Assembly: GCF_013523055.1 (NCBI RefSeq) | Contig: NZ_JAAMQM010000023.1 | Span: forward strand, 1 to 64,000 | Source: Pseudomonas capeferrum | GTDB taxonomy: Bacteria; Pseudomonadota; Gammaproteobacteria; Pseudomonadales; Pseudomonadaceae | Direction: 5' to 3' | DNA length: 64,000 nucleotides | In this document: positions 46,290 to 54,962 of the stretch, in pieces | How positions within the stretch are numbered: position 1 is the stretch's first letter | How the letters are laid out: each line of letters begins with the position of its first letter | Made by a program: the position numbers and the translations under genes | Notes under the pieces: model-generated | What the model was told of the DNA's origin: nothing | Seen by the model: only the letters and a program-made list of their open reading frames with translations | Database searches by the model: none

Positions 46290-47075
46290 TCAGAACGCCA
46301 GTTTGTAGCCGATCAGCAGTAGCATCGCCGCCAGGCAGGGCCGCAGGACATTGTCGGAAATGCGCCCGGTAAGATGGCTGCCCAGATAGATACCAGGCAA
46401 AGAACCCAGCAGCAGGTAGCCAAGCAGCGACCAGTCCAGGTTGCCCATACTTGCGTGGCCGAGACCGGCGACCAACGTCAGCGGTACGGCATGCGCGATC
46501 TCGGTGCCGATCAGGCGGCGGGTGACCAGGAAGGGATAGAGCAGGAAGAGGGCCACGGTACCCAACGCACCCGCGCCGATAGAGGTGAGAGTTACCATGA
46601 CGCCCAGTACCACGCCCGTCACTACGGTGAGGATATTCAGGGTTCGATCGTCGAGGTGGTAATGGTCGCCGGCGTGACGGCTGGCGAACGCTTGCAGGCG
46701 CGATTTGAACAGGATCGCCAGCGCGGTCAGGATCAGCACCACGGCCAGGCCTTGCTTGATCACCCCGTTCAATGCCGAGGTGTCGGCATGCAGCGTACTG
46801 AGGAACCACAGGGTCAGGGCCGCGGCCGGCACACTGCCCATGCTCAGCAGGCCGGTGATCTTCCAGTCGATGTTCTTGTTACGCCCATGTACCCAGACGC
46901 CGCTGGCCTTGGTAATGGCCGCGTAGAGCAGGTCGGTGCCGACGGCCGTGGCCGGACTGATGCCGAACCAGAGCAGAATAGGGGTCATCAGTGAACCGCC
47001 ACCGACGCCGGTCATACCGACGATGAATCCTACGACCAACCCAGCAATGGTAAAACCGAAAGAACCTACATCCAT
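46290..47075 (-). CDS. TauE/SafE family sulfite/anion exporter-like permease
   Basis: A 261-residue inner-membrane protein with about eight membrane helices and the duplicated TauE/SafE motif: IAGLVVGFIVGMTGVGGGSL at the start and VLGVMVTLTSIGAGALGTVA in the second half. The family exports or imports small sulfur-containing anions, but specificity cannot be read from sequence. It lies between a + strand histidine phosphatase gene (convergent) and an AT-richer gap. An inverted repeat occurs about 60-110 bases upstream of its start. Confidence 0.87.
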   Translation of the reverse strand: MDVGSFGFTIAGLVVGFIVGMTGVGGGSLMTPILLWFGISPATAVGTDLLYAAITKASGVWVHGRNKNIDWKITGLLSMGSVPAAALTLWFLSTLHADTSALNGVIKQGLAVVLILTALAILFKSRLQAFASRHAGDHYHLDDRTLNILTVVTGVVLGVMVTLTSIGAGALGTVALFLLYPFLVTRRLIGTEIAHAVPLTLVAGLGHASMGNLDWSLLGYLLLGSLPGIYLGSHLTGRISDNVLRPCLAAMLLLIGYKLAF

Positions 47076-47135
47076 ACGCTACTCGACTGCCCAACTACGC
47101 CCGTGATCGGATGCAAGCAGCATATAGATTTTTTT

Positions 47136-47185
47136 ATAGCCAAATAGACTTGTTCGTTATTAGGTTATAACTGCGAGTTGGCTAT
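47136..47185. promoter_or_regulatory. Spaced inverted repeat upstream of the TauE/SafE gene
   Basis: ATAGCCAA (47136-47143) and TTGGCTAT (47178-47185) form a perfect 8-bp inverted pair 34 bases apart in an unusually AT-rich stretch. It may be a regulator site for the divergent-facing permease gene; no regulator is suggested. Confidence 0.3.
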
Positions 47186-47237
47186 TTAGCGCTGTGGCAC
47201 TGTTGACGTGCTTTGTTTCAGTTCTTTTTAGGGGCTG

Positions 47238-47269
47238 ATAGCCTCTTCGCGGGCAAGCCCGCTCCCACC
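47238..47269 (+). repeat. Single REP element
   Basis: GCCTCTTCGCGGGCAAGCCC followed by GCTCCCACC matches the Pseudomonas putida REP, with the small palindrome GCGGGCAAGCCCGC. It lies in the 319-base gap between the TauE/SafE and chemoreceptor genes. Confidence 0.8.
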
Positions 47270-47332
47270 GGTACGGCGGCGGCTTCAGAAATGCTCTCTG
47301 TGCGACAGGGCAGCCCAATCGCGATATACGCT

Positions 47333-47359
47333 CAAGGGCTGCCAGTATGGCAGCCCTTG
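47333..47359 (-). terminator. Hairpin downstream of the chemoreceptor gene
   Basis: CAAGGGCTGCCA (47333-47344) pairs perfectly with 47348-47359 around GTA. It lies 36 bases past the chemoreceptor stop on the minus strand. No T-run follows. Confidence 0.6.
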
Positions 47360-47394
47360 CTACGGCGCCAGGTGGATCGCTGCAAGCCTTTTGA

Positions 47395-49281
47395 TCAGAT
47401 CCGGAAGCTGCCCACCAACTGCTTCAACCGGCCCGCCTGCTGGCTAAGCGCTTCGCAATGGCCCAAGGTCTCGTTGAGGCTCTCCACCCCTTGCTGGTTG
47501 AGGGCATTGATCTGAGTGATGTCCAGGTTGAGGCTTTCGACCACGGCGGTCTGCTCCTCGGTGGCCGTGGCGACCGACTGGTTCATGCCGTCTATCTCGC
47601 CGATACGCTGGGTGACGCTGGCCAGCCGCTCGCCGGCGCGGTTGACCACCTGCACGCTCTGCTCGCTCGACACCTGGCTGGCGTTCATGTTGTGCACCGC
47701 TTCGCGCGAGCCGACCTGCAGGCTGGTGATCATGCGATGAATCTCTTCCGCCGATTCCTGGGTACGGTGGGCAAGGTTGCGCACCTCGTCCGCAACCACG
47801 GCGAAACCACGGCCCGCCTCGCCGGCCCGTGCTGCCTCGATGGCGGCGTTGAGCGCCAGCAGGTTGGTCTGCTGGGAGATACCCTTGATGACGTCGAGGA
47901 TCTTGCCGATATCGTCGGTACTGGCGTTGAGCACTTCGATCTGCTCGCAGGACTCGCTGATCTTCAGCGACAGGGCCGTCATGGCCTGAATGCTCTGTTC
48001 CACCACCTGACGCCCGTCATTGGCCTGCTCACTGGCGCCACTGGCATGTTGCGACGCATCGGCGGCATTGCGGGCGATCTCCTGGGTGGCCGCGCCCAAC
48101 TGGTTGATCGCCGCCGCGACGCTGTTGGTGCGCATGCTCTGTTCTTCCGAGCCGATGATCGTGGCATTCGAAGCGCTCGTCACGCGCTCGGAGAGATCAT
48201 GCACCAGCCGCGTGGCCGAGGAGACTTCCGATATCGACGCATGAATGCGCTCGACAAAACGGTTGAACGAAGCGGCGAGCTCGCCAAACTCATCCTTGCG
48301 CTCGACCGCCAGGCGGCGAGTGAGATCGCCTTCGCCCTCGGCAATGTCACGCATGGCGCGGCCCATGGTCGTCAGCGGGCGCATCAGTACCGGGATCAGC
48401 AGGCCCAGCAGGCCGGCGATCGCGGCCACGGCGATCAACATTGCGATGATCGCCGAGGTGCGGAAATGGCCGAGCGCGGCATAGGCCTTGTCCTTGTCGA
48501 TGGACAGGCCGATGTACCACTGCGCCGAAGGCAGGCCATCGACGGGGGCGAAGGACAGGATGCGGTCCTGCCCCTCGCTCGCCACCTCCTGCATGCCTGC
48601 CGTGACCTGCAGATCGCTGCCTGGGAAGATGTCCTTGAGGTTCTTCAGGAGATGGTCCTTGTTCGGGCTGACGAGTACCTGGCCGCTGCGGTCGGCGATG
48701 AAGGCATGGCCGATGCCACCGAAGTCGACCGCATCGATGATGGTTGCCAGGGTATCGAGGCTGAGGTCGCCGCCTGCCACGCCGAGCAGGGTGCCGTTAT
48801 TCTTGCTCTTCACCGGGATGGCGATCGTCACCATCAGTTGCCCGAGCGCGCCTTGGTAGGGTGGGGTCAACACGGTCTGATTGGCGGACACCCCCGCGCT
48901 GTACCATGGGCGCTGACGCGGGTCGTAACCTTCGGGCATGGCACTGTCGGGGCGCTGGGTGAACACGCCGTCGGCCTGGCCGAAATAGGTGAACAGGAAG
49001 TTGCGGGTATAGGCGGGTTGGTCGATCAATGCCGCTGTATCGCCAGCAGCCCCTTGCTGGGCGATGTCCTGGGCAAGGTTTTCCATGACCAGGATGCGTC
49101 CGCTCATCCAGTTCTGCACGCTGCTGGCGGTCAGCGCGCCGGATTGGCGTAGCGAGGAATCGATATTCTGGGCGATGGTATTGCGCTGCAGGTAATCGTT
49201 GTACAGCGTGAACAAGGCAAACGCCAATACCACGACCGAGCAGGCACTGAGGAGGATCTTGTGGCGGAACTTCAGGTTCAT
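47395..49281 (-). CDS. Methyl-accepting chemotaxis protein, dCache-type amino-acid receptor (PctA-like)
   Basis: The 628-residue receptor has TM1 (about 8-28), a double Cache sensor (about 30-275), TM2 (about 278-302), HAMP and a signalling domain with the hairpin tip around ISQQTNLLALNAAIEAARAG. The overall sequence is close to PctA/PctB/PctC of P. aeruginosa as I recall them. The amino-acid-binding residues of that group are present: Tyr119, Arg124, Trp126, Tyr127, Tyr142 and Asp172. The Asp in the PctA motif PYVD is Gly144 here (PYQG), so the specificity may differ, for example towards GABA or another amine. A FliA-type promoter lies upstream, as expected for a chemotaxis gene. Confidence 0.93.
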   Translation of the reverse strand: MNLKFRHKILLSACSVVVLAFALFTLYNDYLQRNTIAQNIDSSLRQSGALTASSVQNWMSGRILVMENLAQDIAQQGAAGDTAALIDQPAYTRNFLFTYFGQADGVFTQRPDSAMPEGYDPRQRPWYSAGVSANQTVLTPPYQGALGQLMVTIAIPVKSKNNGTLLGVAGGDLSLDTLATIIDAVDFGGIGHAFIADRSGQVLVSPNKDHLLKNLKDIFPGSDLQVTAGMQEVASEGQDRILSFAPVDGLPSAQWYIGLSIDKDKAYAALGHFRTSAIIAMLIAVAAIAGLLGLLIPVLMRPLTTMGRAMRDIAEGEGDLTRRLAVERKDEFGELAASFNRFVERIHASISEVSSATRLVHDLSERVTSASNATIIGSEEQSMRTNSVAAAINQLGAATQEIARNAADASQHASGASEQANDGRQVVEQSIQAMTALSLKISESCEQIEVLNASTDDIGKILDVIKGISQQTNLLALNAAIEAARAGEAGRGFAVVADEVRNLAHRTQESAEEIHRMITSLQVGSREAVHNMNASQVSSEQSVQVVNRAGERLASVTQRIGEIDGMNQSVATATEEQTAVVESLNLDITQINALNQQGVESLNETLGHCEALSQQAGRLKQLVGSFRI

Positions 49282-49351
49282 GTGTCGAGACCTTGAGCCA
49301 TGCTAAAGGGAGATCGCGCCGTTCGATAAAGGGCTGGACCAGTCGAAATCG

Positions 49352-49378
49352 ATATCGGCCGGGGTCGGAGAAAATTGA
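49352..49378 (-). promoter_or_regulatory. FliA (sigma-28)-type promoter for the chemoreceptor gene
   Basis: On the minus strand TCAATTTT (49378-49371), 11 bases, then GCCGATAT (49359-49352). This compares with TAAAGTTT-N11-GCCGATAA: 6 of 8 and 7 of 8 matches at the right spacing. The leader to the ATG would be about 64 bases. The remaining part of the gap 49282-49580 holds no gene that I can see. Confidence 0.65.
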
Positions 49379-49580
49379 CAGGTTCCCACTACCTACCCGA
49401 TGACTCCTCGACGGGTGGCGAACTCACGACAGCGGCGGCGGCGCGTAGTAGCGGTCTGCCGTGTCCCTCGGAATCGATCCGTTACCAAAAGATCGGTCCT
49501 GCCTGACGCGGTGCTGCCAGATGCACTGACATCCACTCTCTGCGACCAGTCCGGCGCGGTCTTGAGTGCATGGCTTGTGG

Positions 49581-50459
49581 CTACCTTGCCGCCAGACTGT
49601 CCACCAGCGCCCGGGCTGCCTGCTGCAAGGGCAGCTGCTTGAGCCAGAAGGCGTGGACAGGCAATTGCAGTTCGTTGCGCGTATTGCGGAAATCCAGCCG
49701 CAGCAGGCGTCCATTCGCCAACAATGGTGTCACCCTCGACAATGGAAAGTCGCCCCAACCCAGCCCGGCCTCGACCATCTGCAGGGCCATGTCCAGGCTG
49801 TCGGTCCGCCAATGGGTGGCGCCAATCAGCGATCGGGTGTCGCTGATGGGCAGATCGCGGCTGCAGACCAGGATCTGGCGGACAGCGATGAGATCTTCCA
49901 GGTAGCGGATACGCTTGTCGCGCAGGGCCGGGTGCGCGGGGCTGATGACTGCCACCAGTGATTCCACGCCAAGGTTCTGGAAGTTGCGCCGGGCATCGAC
50001 TTGGAGACCGGCAAAGGCCAGGCACAGGTTGACCCGGCCATCGTCGAGCAATTGCAGGGCTTCTTCCTGAGGAGCGCTGAGTATTTCGATGTCGAGCAGC
50101 GGGTGGCGAACGCACAGCGCGCCGACGGCTTCGAGCAAAGGCCCATGATCGATATCGGGTACCGCGGCGATAGCCAAGGTGCTTTCCAGGCCCAGGGACA
50201 GCTCCAGCGCATGGATACGCCACTGGCCAAGCTGCTCGGCGATCAGCCGCGCATGGGGCTCCAGCGCCCGTGCTCGCGCGGTGGCAGTGACTTCCCTGGA
50301 ATTGCGCTCGAATAGGGGGTAGCCAAGCTCGGCCTCCAGATTGCCGATGGCCATGCTCACGGCGGAAGGCACCCGGCCCAGGACACGGGCAGCCGCGGAA
50401 AAGGAGCCTTGGTCGAGTACGGCGAGAAACAGCTGGATGGTATCGCTGGATAGATTCAT
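49581..50459 (-). CDS. LysR-family transcriptional regulator
   Basis: The 292-residue regulator has an N-terminal winged helix (about 1-62: LFLAVLDQGSFSAAARVLGR, VPSAVSMAIGNLEAELGYPL) and a LysR substrate-binding domain (about 88-290). It is divergent from the PACE-type efflux gene with a 49-base gap that carries a perfect palindrome with the T-N11-A pattern. The likely target is therefore the neighbouring efflux gene plus itself. The effector is unknown. Confidence 0.92.
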   Translation of the reverse strand: MNLSSDTIQLFLAVLDQGSFSAAARVLGRVPSAVSMAIGNLEAELGYPLFERNSREVTATARARALEPHARLIAEQLGQWRIHALELSLGLESTLAIAAVPDIDHGPLLEAVGALCVRHPLLDIEILSAPQEEALQLLDDGRVNLCLAFAGLQVDARRNFQNLGVESLVAVISPAHPALRDKRIRYLEDLIAVRQILVCSRDLPISDTRSLIGATHWRTDSLDMALQMVEAGLGWGDFPLSRVTPLLANGRLLRLDFRNTRNELQLPVHAFWLKQLPLQQAARALVDSLAAR

Positions 50460-50470
50460 GACAGGTTCTC

Positions 50471-50489
50471 CTATCAGTCAGTCTGATAG
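50471..50489. promoter_or_regulatory. LysR-type operator in the LysR / PACE divergent gap
   Basis: CTATCAG (50471-50477) and CTGATAG (50483-50489) form a perfect 7-bp inverted repeat with a 5-base centre, and contain T-N11-A (T50474, A50486). The position, between divergent starts 12 and 20 bases away, fits a control site for both genes. Confidence 0.65.
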
Positions 50490-50508
50490 CTGCTGACTTT
50501 ATCTGTCA

Positions 50509-50988
50509 ATGAAACTGATCCATCCTACCCCTTCATCATCTCAACCGAGGCAACAACGAGTGCAAGGTCTTCGACGCAAACTGGTCTACGTGACCGCCTA
50601 TGAACTGATCGGCCTGAGCATGTCTACCCTTGGCCTGGCCTATCTGTCGGATACACCCGCGGCGCATACCGGACCCTTGGCCTTGATGATCACGACCATC
50701 GCGATGACCTGGAACCTGATCTACAACACGCTGTTCGAGTATTGGGAAAGCCGCCAGGTCAGACGTGGTCGCAGCCTCGCACGGCGCGTGGTCCATGCGA
50801 TCGGCTTTCAGCTGACCCTGGTGATCTTTCTGATCCCGCTCATTGCCTGGTGGCTGGGGATGAGCCTGACCGACGCCTTCATCGTCGACCTGGCCTTCAT
50901 CATCCTGGTGCCTTGCTACACCTTTATCTACAACTGGCTGTTCGACCGTATCTTCGGCCTGCCAAGCGCTGCCAGGGGCGTTGCCTGA
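50509..50988 (+). CDS. PACE-family (proteobacterial antimicrobial compound efflux) transporter
   Basis: A 159-residue inner-membrane protein with four membrane helices in two repeats of the bacterial transmembrane pair domain (BTP): KLVYVTAYELIGLSMSTLGL, WNLIYNTLFEYWESR, RRVVHAIGFQLTLVIFLIPL and YTFIYNWLFDRIFG. These motifs are those of AceI-type chlorhexidine efflux proteins. About 15 residues precede the first motif. The divergent LysR gene is the typical regulator for this family. Its stop codon abuts the stop of the convergent lipoprotein gene with no gap. Confidence 0.9.
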   Translation: MKLIHPTPSSSQPRQQRVQGLRRKLVYVTAYELIGLSMSTLGLAYLSDTPAAHTGPLALMITTIAMTWNLIYNTLFEYWESRQVRRGRSLARRVVHAIGFQLTLVIFLIPLIAWWLGMSLTDAFIVDLAFIILVPCYTFIYNWLFDRIFGLPSAARGVA

Positions 50989-52029
50989 TCACGGCGCGGC
51001 GGGGATTCGGATCAGCAGAGGCTCTTGTTCCCGCGCCTCGAAGGCTGCAGGCCTGAGGCTGTCCTCGATCTGTCCGGACAGGTAATAGACCCCGGCCATG
51101 ACGCCACTCTGGCGGTTGTCCATCAGCTCGCGCCATTCTTCGTTCAAGGCCACGTTGAGGATCACCCGCAGTTGTTCGACCATGCCAGCGTGCTCTCGGT
51201 CATGGGTCATCATGCCAAACCCCGCGACCGCGACCGAAATGACCGTCCCCGCCGCCTTGCCGACGGCAGCGGCGACGGCACTGGCGATACCGCGCGGGGC
51301 CAGGCTGGCACCGAGCTTTGCGCTGGCGCGGGTAGCGACCGACGAGAGTCCGACCTGGGTCTGCCCCGGGCCTTTGGCGGGCTGCTCGTGCAATTGCTGG
51401 CGCAGCGCGATCCAGGCCGGCTGTTGGTCCACGGGGCGTGCGCGCAAGAGCTGATACAGGCTGGCGTCACGCGCGGGCGGCGGACCCAGGGCGATCGCCG
51501 GGATTCGGTTCAGGCGTTGGCTGAGCTGGTCGGGTGGCGCATTGAAGCGGCTGACGATGCCTGGCAGTTGCTGCCCGAGCAGGTGCAGGTACAGCTCCAT
51601 GGCCCGGGTACGGATGGCCTCGGGGTCGATTTCCTCGGCTACCGGCTCGATGACGCGTGAGTGGTATTGCGCCTGCAGGTAGAGGGCCAGGCGTTTTTCC
51701 ACCGGTTCGCGGCCTTTGCCACTGTCGACCTTGTACCAGGCGACCTTGAGGGTCAGCCACTGCTGAGTCCAGTAACCGGTGAACCAGGGAATGAAGTCAC
51801 TCTCGGTGCGCTGCTGTACGCGATCTTTCCAGACCCGCATGGAGCGACGCGCATAGTCGCTGGCCGAACCCGTGGCGCCCAGGGACGCCTCGACCAGTGC
51901 CAGGTCTACCTGCCGCCATGCGCTCGGTGACAGGTTCGCCGGGGGCCTGACGACAGGCGCGGGCTTGCTTGCGCAGCCGGACAGGGCCAGCAGCAGACAC
52001 AGCAGCGAGGCGGCGAGGCGGACGTCCAA
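50989..52029 (-). CDS. Hypothetical lipoprotein
   Basis: A 346-residue protein with lipobox LSGC (Cys19) and a Pro/Ala-rich linker after it. Most of the mature part is helical and charged (YARRSMRVWKDRVQQRTESD, WLTLKVAWYKVDSG). Residues about 245-275 form a Gly/Ala-rich hydrophobic stretch (GIASAVAAAVGKAAGTVISV), which may insert in or lie along a membrane. I do not recognise the family. It converges on the PACE gene and is preceded by a 84-base gap from the GntR gene, so it may be transcribed with it. Confidence 0.68.
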   Translation of the reverse strand: MDVRLAASLLCLLLALSGCASKPAPVVRPPANLSPSAWRQVDLALVEASLGATGSASDYARRSMRVWKDRVQQRTESDFIPWFTGYWTQQWLTLKVAWYKVDSGKGREPVEKRLALYLQAQYHSRVIEPVAEEIDPEAIRTRAMELYLHLLGQQLPGIVSRFNAPPDQLSQRLNRIPAIALGPPPARDASLYQLLRARPVDQQPAWIALRQQLHEQPAKGPGQTQVGLSSVATRASAKLGASLAPRGIASAVAAAVGKAAGTVISVAVAGFGMMTHDREHAGMVEQLRVILNVALNEEWRELMDNRQSGVMAGVYYLSGQIEDSLRPAAFEAREQEPLLIRIPAAP

Positions 52030-52113
52030 GGCGGTAGCCTCCCTGATAGAGGCTGATGGAATCGTCTGAGTATAGGAGAGCGCGCCAGGGAAGCAGGCGC
52101 GCGCAGGGTTCTG

Positions 52114-52800
52114 TTAGCGGCGATCGAACTCCAGTTTGGCCTCCAATCGGTCCAGGTGGCGGTGCATCAAGGTCAATGCCGCTTCGCTGTCGCCATCCTC
52201 GACCGCGTCGATGATCGCCGCGTGCTCCTGCCACGCGCAGTGTTCGCAACCGGGTGCTTCGTAGCGGGCGATGATCAGCGAGGTCATCGGTACCAGGCCG
52301 TCGAGAAAACGCGCCAGCGGTGCATTGTTGGCCATTTGCGCGAGCTTGAGATGAAATTCGCCGCCCAGACGAATGGCCGTGCAACGTGCTCCGCGTTCGT
52401 GGTGATGGCGCTCACGCTCAACCTGCTGGCGCAGTTGGCGAATCTGCGCCGGTTGCGAGCGTTGGGTGGCAAGTCCGATCAGCGTGGTTTCGGCCAGGCG
52501 CCTGGCACTGAGCACCTGCCGGGCTTCCCATGGGTCCGGCGCGGCGAGATGAGCGGTATGGCTGGGACGCTGGACGACCACGCGTTGGTCCGATAGGCGT
52601 CCCAGTACACGGCGGATCACCGTGCGGCTGACGCCGAAGGCATTGCCCAGGGCTTGTTCGGGCAGGGCGCTGCCTGGGGGCAGGCGCTGCTCGAGGATGG
52701 CGTCGAACAGGCGGGGGTAGATCTGCTCGGCGGACAGTCGGGTTTCGCCGGCCGCGAGCAAGTCGGGCAGGCGAGGGGCAGCTTGGGCGCAGGCGCTCAT
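52114..52800 (-). CDS. GntR-family regulator (FCD subfamily)
   Basis: The 228-residue regulator has a GntR winged helix (about residues 20-88: LSAEQIYPRLFDAILEQRLP, ALGNAFGVSRTVIRRVLGRL) and a C-terminal FCD effector domain with His metal-ligand candidates (GGEFHLKLAQM, HAAIIDAVEDGD and LMHRHLDRLE). AGGAGA is well placed before ATG 52800; longer in-frame starts run into the preceding gene. It lies 16 bases after a second FCD regulator. Two paralogous regulators in one unit with a dicarboxylate symporter is the notable part; the role of this one is unknown. Confidence 0.88.
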   Translation of the reverse strand: MSACAQAAPRLPDLLAAGETRLSAEQIYPRLFDAILEQRLPPGSALPEQALGNAFGVSRTVIRRVLGRLSDQRVVVQRPSHTAHLAAPDPWEARQVLSARRLAETTLIGLATQRSQPAQIRQLRQQVERERHHHERGARCTAIRLGGEFHLKLAQMANNAPLARFLDGLVPMTSLIIARYEAPGCEHCAWQEHAAIIDAVEDGDSEAALTLMHRHLDRLEAKLEFDRR

Positions 52801-52816
52801 GGTCGCTCTCCTGGGG

Positions 52817-53521
52817 TCATTGGCCCGGATGGTCGTCCGGGATATCGAGTTCGATGCCCATGCGCTGGCCTTCCTGAATAATGTGCCGACGCATCTGGGC
52901 ACTGGCCTGGGCGCTGTTCTTGTCACGGATGGCGCGAACCACGGCTTCGTTTTCCTGCAACCTTGCGGCCAGGTGTTCGGGTGAGTTGCGCAGGACCTCG
53001 GCGCTCTGCTTCAGGGCATTGCCGGTCTGTTGCACGACACTCTGGAAGATTGGGTTGGCCGTCAGGGCGAACAGTTCTTCATGAAAAGCGATATAGGCGT
53101 TGACGCCCGCTTCGCTGTCCTGGGCGTCAAGTGCCTCGCGCATGTCCATCAAGGTCAGGCGTAGCTGACCGATGTCCTTGCTGCTGGCCGATTGCGCGAC
53201 CAGACCGACGATGAATGGCTCCAGGGTGTAGCGCAGTTGCAGGACGTCGGCAAGGCTGGCCGCAGCCACGACATCGGGTGCATGGGTGGCTGGCGCGGTG
53301 TCGGCATCGAGCACCAGCACGCCTTTGCCTGGCAGCGAACGCACCAGGCCAAGGGTTTCCAGCACTGTCACCGCTTCGCGCAGGCTCGGGCGACTGATGC
53401 CCATCTGTTCGGCCAGTTCACGCTGGCCGGGGAGCATGTCGCCCGAGCGCCACTGGCCACGCGCCATGGCCTGACGGAGCTTTTCCACCACCGAGTTGAC
53501 CACGGTCGATGAGCTGATCAC
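52817..53521 (-). CDS. GntR/FadR-type regulator (FCD subfamily)
   Basis: A 234-residue regulator with a GntR winged helix at residues about 8-75 (GDMLPGQRELAEQMGISRPS, LREAVTVLETLGLV) and an FCD domain to the end, with His ligands in AFHEELFAL and MRRHIIQEGQ. The N-terminal part is that of the FadR/PdhR/LldR group. It is 66 bases downstream of the symporter gene and most likely regulates it; repeated GGTnnnACC sites of the type read by this group are found upstream of that gene. Confidence 0.91.
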   Translation of the reverse strand: MISSSTVVNSVVEKLRQAMARGQWRSGDMLPGQRELAEQMGISRPSLREAVTVLETLGLVRSLPGKGVLVLDADTAPATHAPDVVAAASLADVLQLRYTLEPFIVGLVAQSASSKDIGQLRLTLMDMREALDAQDSEAGVNAYIAFHEELFALTANPIFQSVVQQTGNALKQSAEVLRNSPEHLAARLQENEAVVRAIRDKNSAQASAQMRRHIIQEGQRMGIELDIPDDHPGQ

Positions 53522-53587
53522 CTTGCGCTCCAGGTTTGTACTTGCATGTTGGCTCCTTGGCCGACGTGTAACGTCGGCCCGTGTCTT

Positions 53588-54898
53588 TTAGAAATCCTGT
53601 TGATGCACCTGTGGCTGCTTGCTCGGCATGTGCGCGAAGCCTGGCTTGTTATCCAGGACGTTACGCGCTCGATCCAGGTCGATATCACGCTCCCAGCGTG
53701 CAATGGCCACTGTGGCTACGCAGTTGCCGATCAGGTTGGTCAGCGCGCGACCGATGCCCATGAACCAATCCACCGCGAGCACCAGTACCAGACCGACCAC
53801 CGGGATGGCGGGTACCGCAGTCAGCGTCGCTGCCAGGATCACCAGCGCCGAGCCTGGGATGCCATGAGCGCCCTTGGAAGTCACCAGTGATACCAGCAGT
53901 ATGGTCAGCAGGTCGGTCATCGCCAATGGCGTACCCGTGGCATTGGCGATGAAGACGATCGCCAGGGTCAGGTAGATCGAGAAGCCATCGAGGTTGAAGG
54001 AGTAACCCGTGGGGATCACCAGGCCTACCGTCGAACTGCCGATGCCCAGGTGTTCCAGCTTGCGCATGATCTGCGGTAGCACGGCATCGGACGAAGCGGT
54101 GCCCAGGACGATGGTCAGTTCCTCGCGCAGGTACTTGATGAAAGGCAGCATCTTCAAGCCCGACAGGCGCATCACCGTACCCAGCACCAGCAGTACGAAG
54201 CCGGCGCAAGTCAGGTAGAACAGTGCCACCAACCCGCCCAGGTGCTGCAGCGATTCCAGGCCGTACTTGCTGGTCGTGAAGGCAATGGCGCCGAACACAC
54301 CGATCGGTGCCAGGCGCACGATCATGCCCATGATGCGGAAGATCACGTGGCTCAGTTCATTGATCAGGCGTGAAATCCCCGAGGCCGACTCGCCCACCAG
54401 GTTCAGCGCGCTGCCGAACAGCACCGAGAACAGCAGGACCTGGAGAATGTTGTTGTCGGCGAAGGCGCCCACCACCGAGGTCGGGATCAGGTCCATGAAG
54501 AACGCGGTCGCCCCATGGATATGCTGGCCGCGCTCGGCCAGGCTGCTCGCATCCGCGGCCGAGAGTTGGTCGAGATGGATATTTGCACCACTGCCGATCC
54601 CGGTGCTGAACGCCAACGTCAGGCCAATGATCAGCGCAAGGGTGGTGAGAATTTCGAAATAGATCACCGATTTCAGGCCGATGCGTCCGACCTTCTTCAG
54701 GTCGCCCGCGCCCGAGATGCCGCTGACCACCACGCAGAACACGATCAGGCCGATGAGCATCTTGATCAGCTTGATGAAGCCGTCACCCAAGGGTTTGAGT
54801 TGCAGGGAGATCTCGGGAAAGCTGAGGCCGCAGGCAACGCCGAGCAGAAGGCCGAGCACTACCTGGAGGAAAATCGAACGCGAGCACCATTTGAGCAT
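53588..54898 (-). CDS. Dicarboxylate/amino acid:cation symporter (DctA-like)
   Basis: The 436-residue inner-membrane symporter belongs to the DAACS family: GVACGLSFPEISLQLKPLGD and LIKMLIGLIVFCVVVSGISG near the start, the serine-rich hairpin TIVLGTASSDAVLP, TGYSFNLDGFSIYLT in helix 7, and FIANATGTPLAMTDLLTI. This fits DctA-type C4-dicarboxylate importers in length and motifs. Glutamate or another carboxylate cannot be excluded, so no symbol is given. The operon-like order with two FCD regulators and operator-like repeats upstream suggests substrate-controlled expression. Confidence 0.9.
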   Translation of the reverse strand: MLKWCSRSIFLQVVLGLLLGVACGLSFPEISLQLKPLGDGFIKLIKMLIGLIVFCVVVSGISGAGDLKKVGRIGLKSVIYFEILTTLALIIGLTLAFSTGIGSGANIHLDQLSAADASSLAERGQHIHGATAFFMDLIPTSVVGAFADNNILQVLLFSVLFGSALNLVGESASGISRLINELSHVIFRIMGMIVRLAPIGVFGAIAFTTSKYGLESLQHLGGLVALFYLTCAGFVLLVLGTVMRLSGLKMLPFIKYLREELTIVLGTASSDAVLPQIMRKLEHLGIGSSTVGLVIPTGYSFNLDGFSIYLTLAIVFIANATGTPLAMTDLLTILLVSLVTSKGAHGIPGSALVILAATLTAVPAIPVVGLVLVLAVDWFMGIGRALTNLIGNCVATVAIARWERDIDLDRARNVLDNKPGFAHMPSKQPQVHQQDF

Positions 54899-54962
54899 GG
54901 GGGGAGTCTCTGATCGGTGTCCTTGCTTCGATGCTGAAAGGCAAAGAGCGGAGGACTTAATT

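Noticed and set aside
47190..47215. Possible sigma-54 promoter at TGGCACTGTTGACGTGC
   Set aside because: The distance between GG and GC is 12 instead of 10 bases, so the element does not fit.
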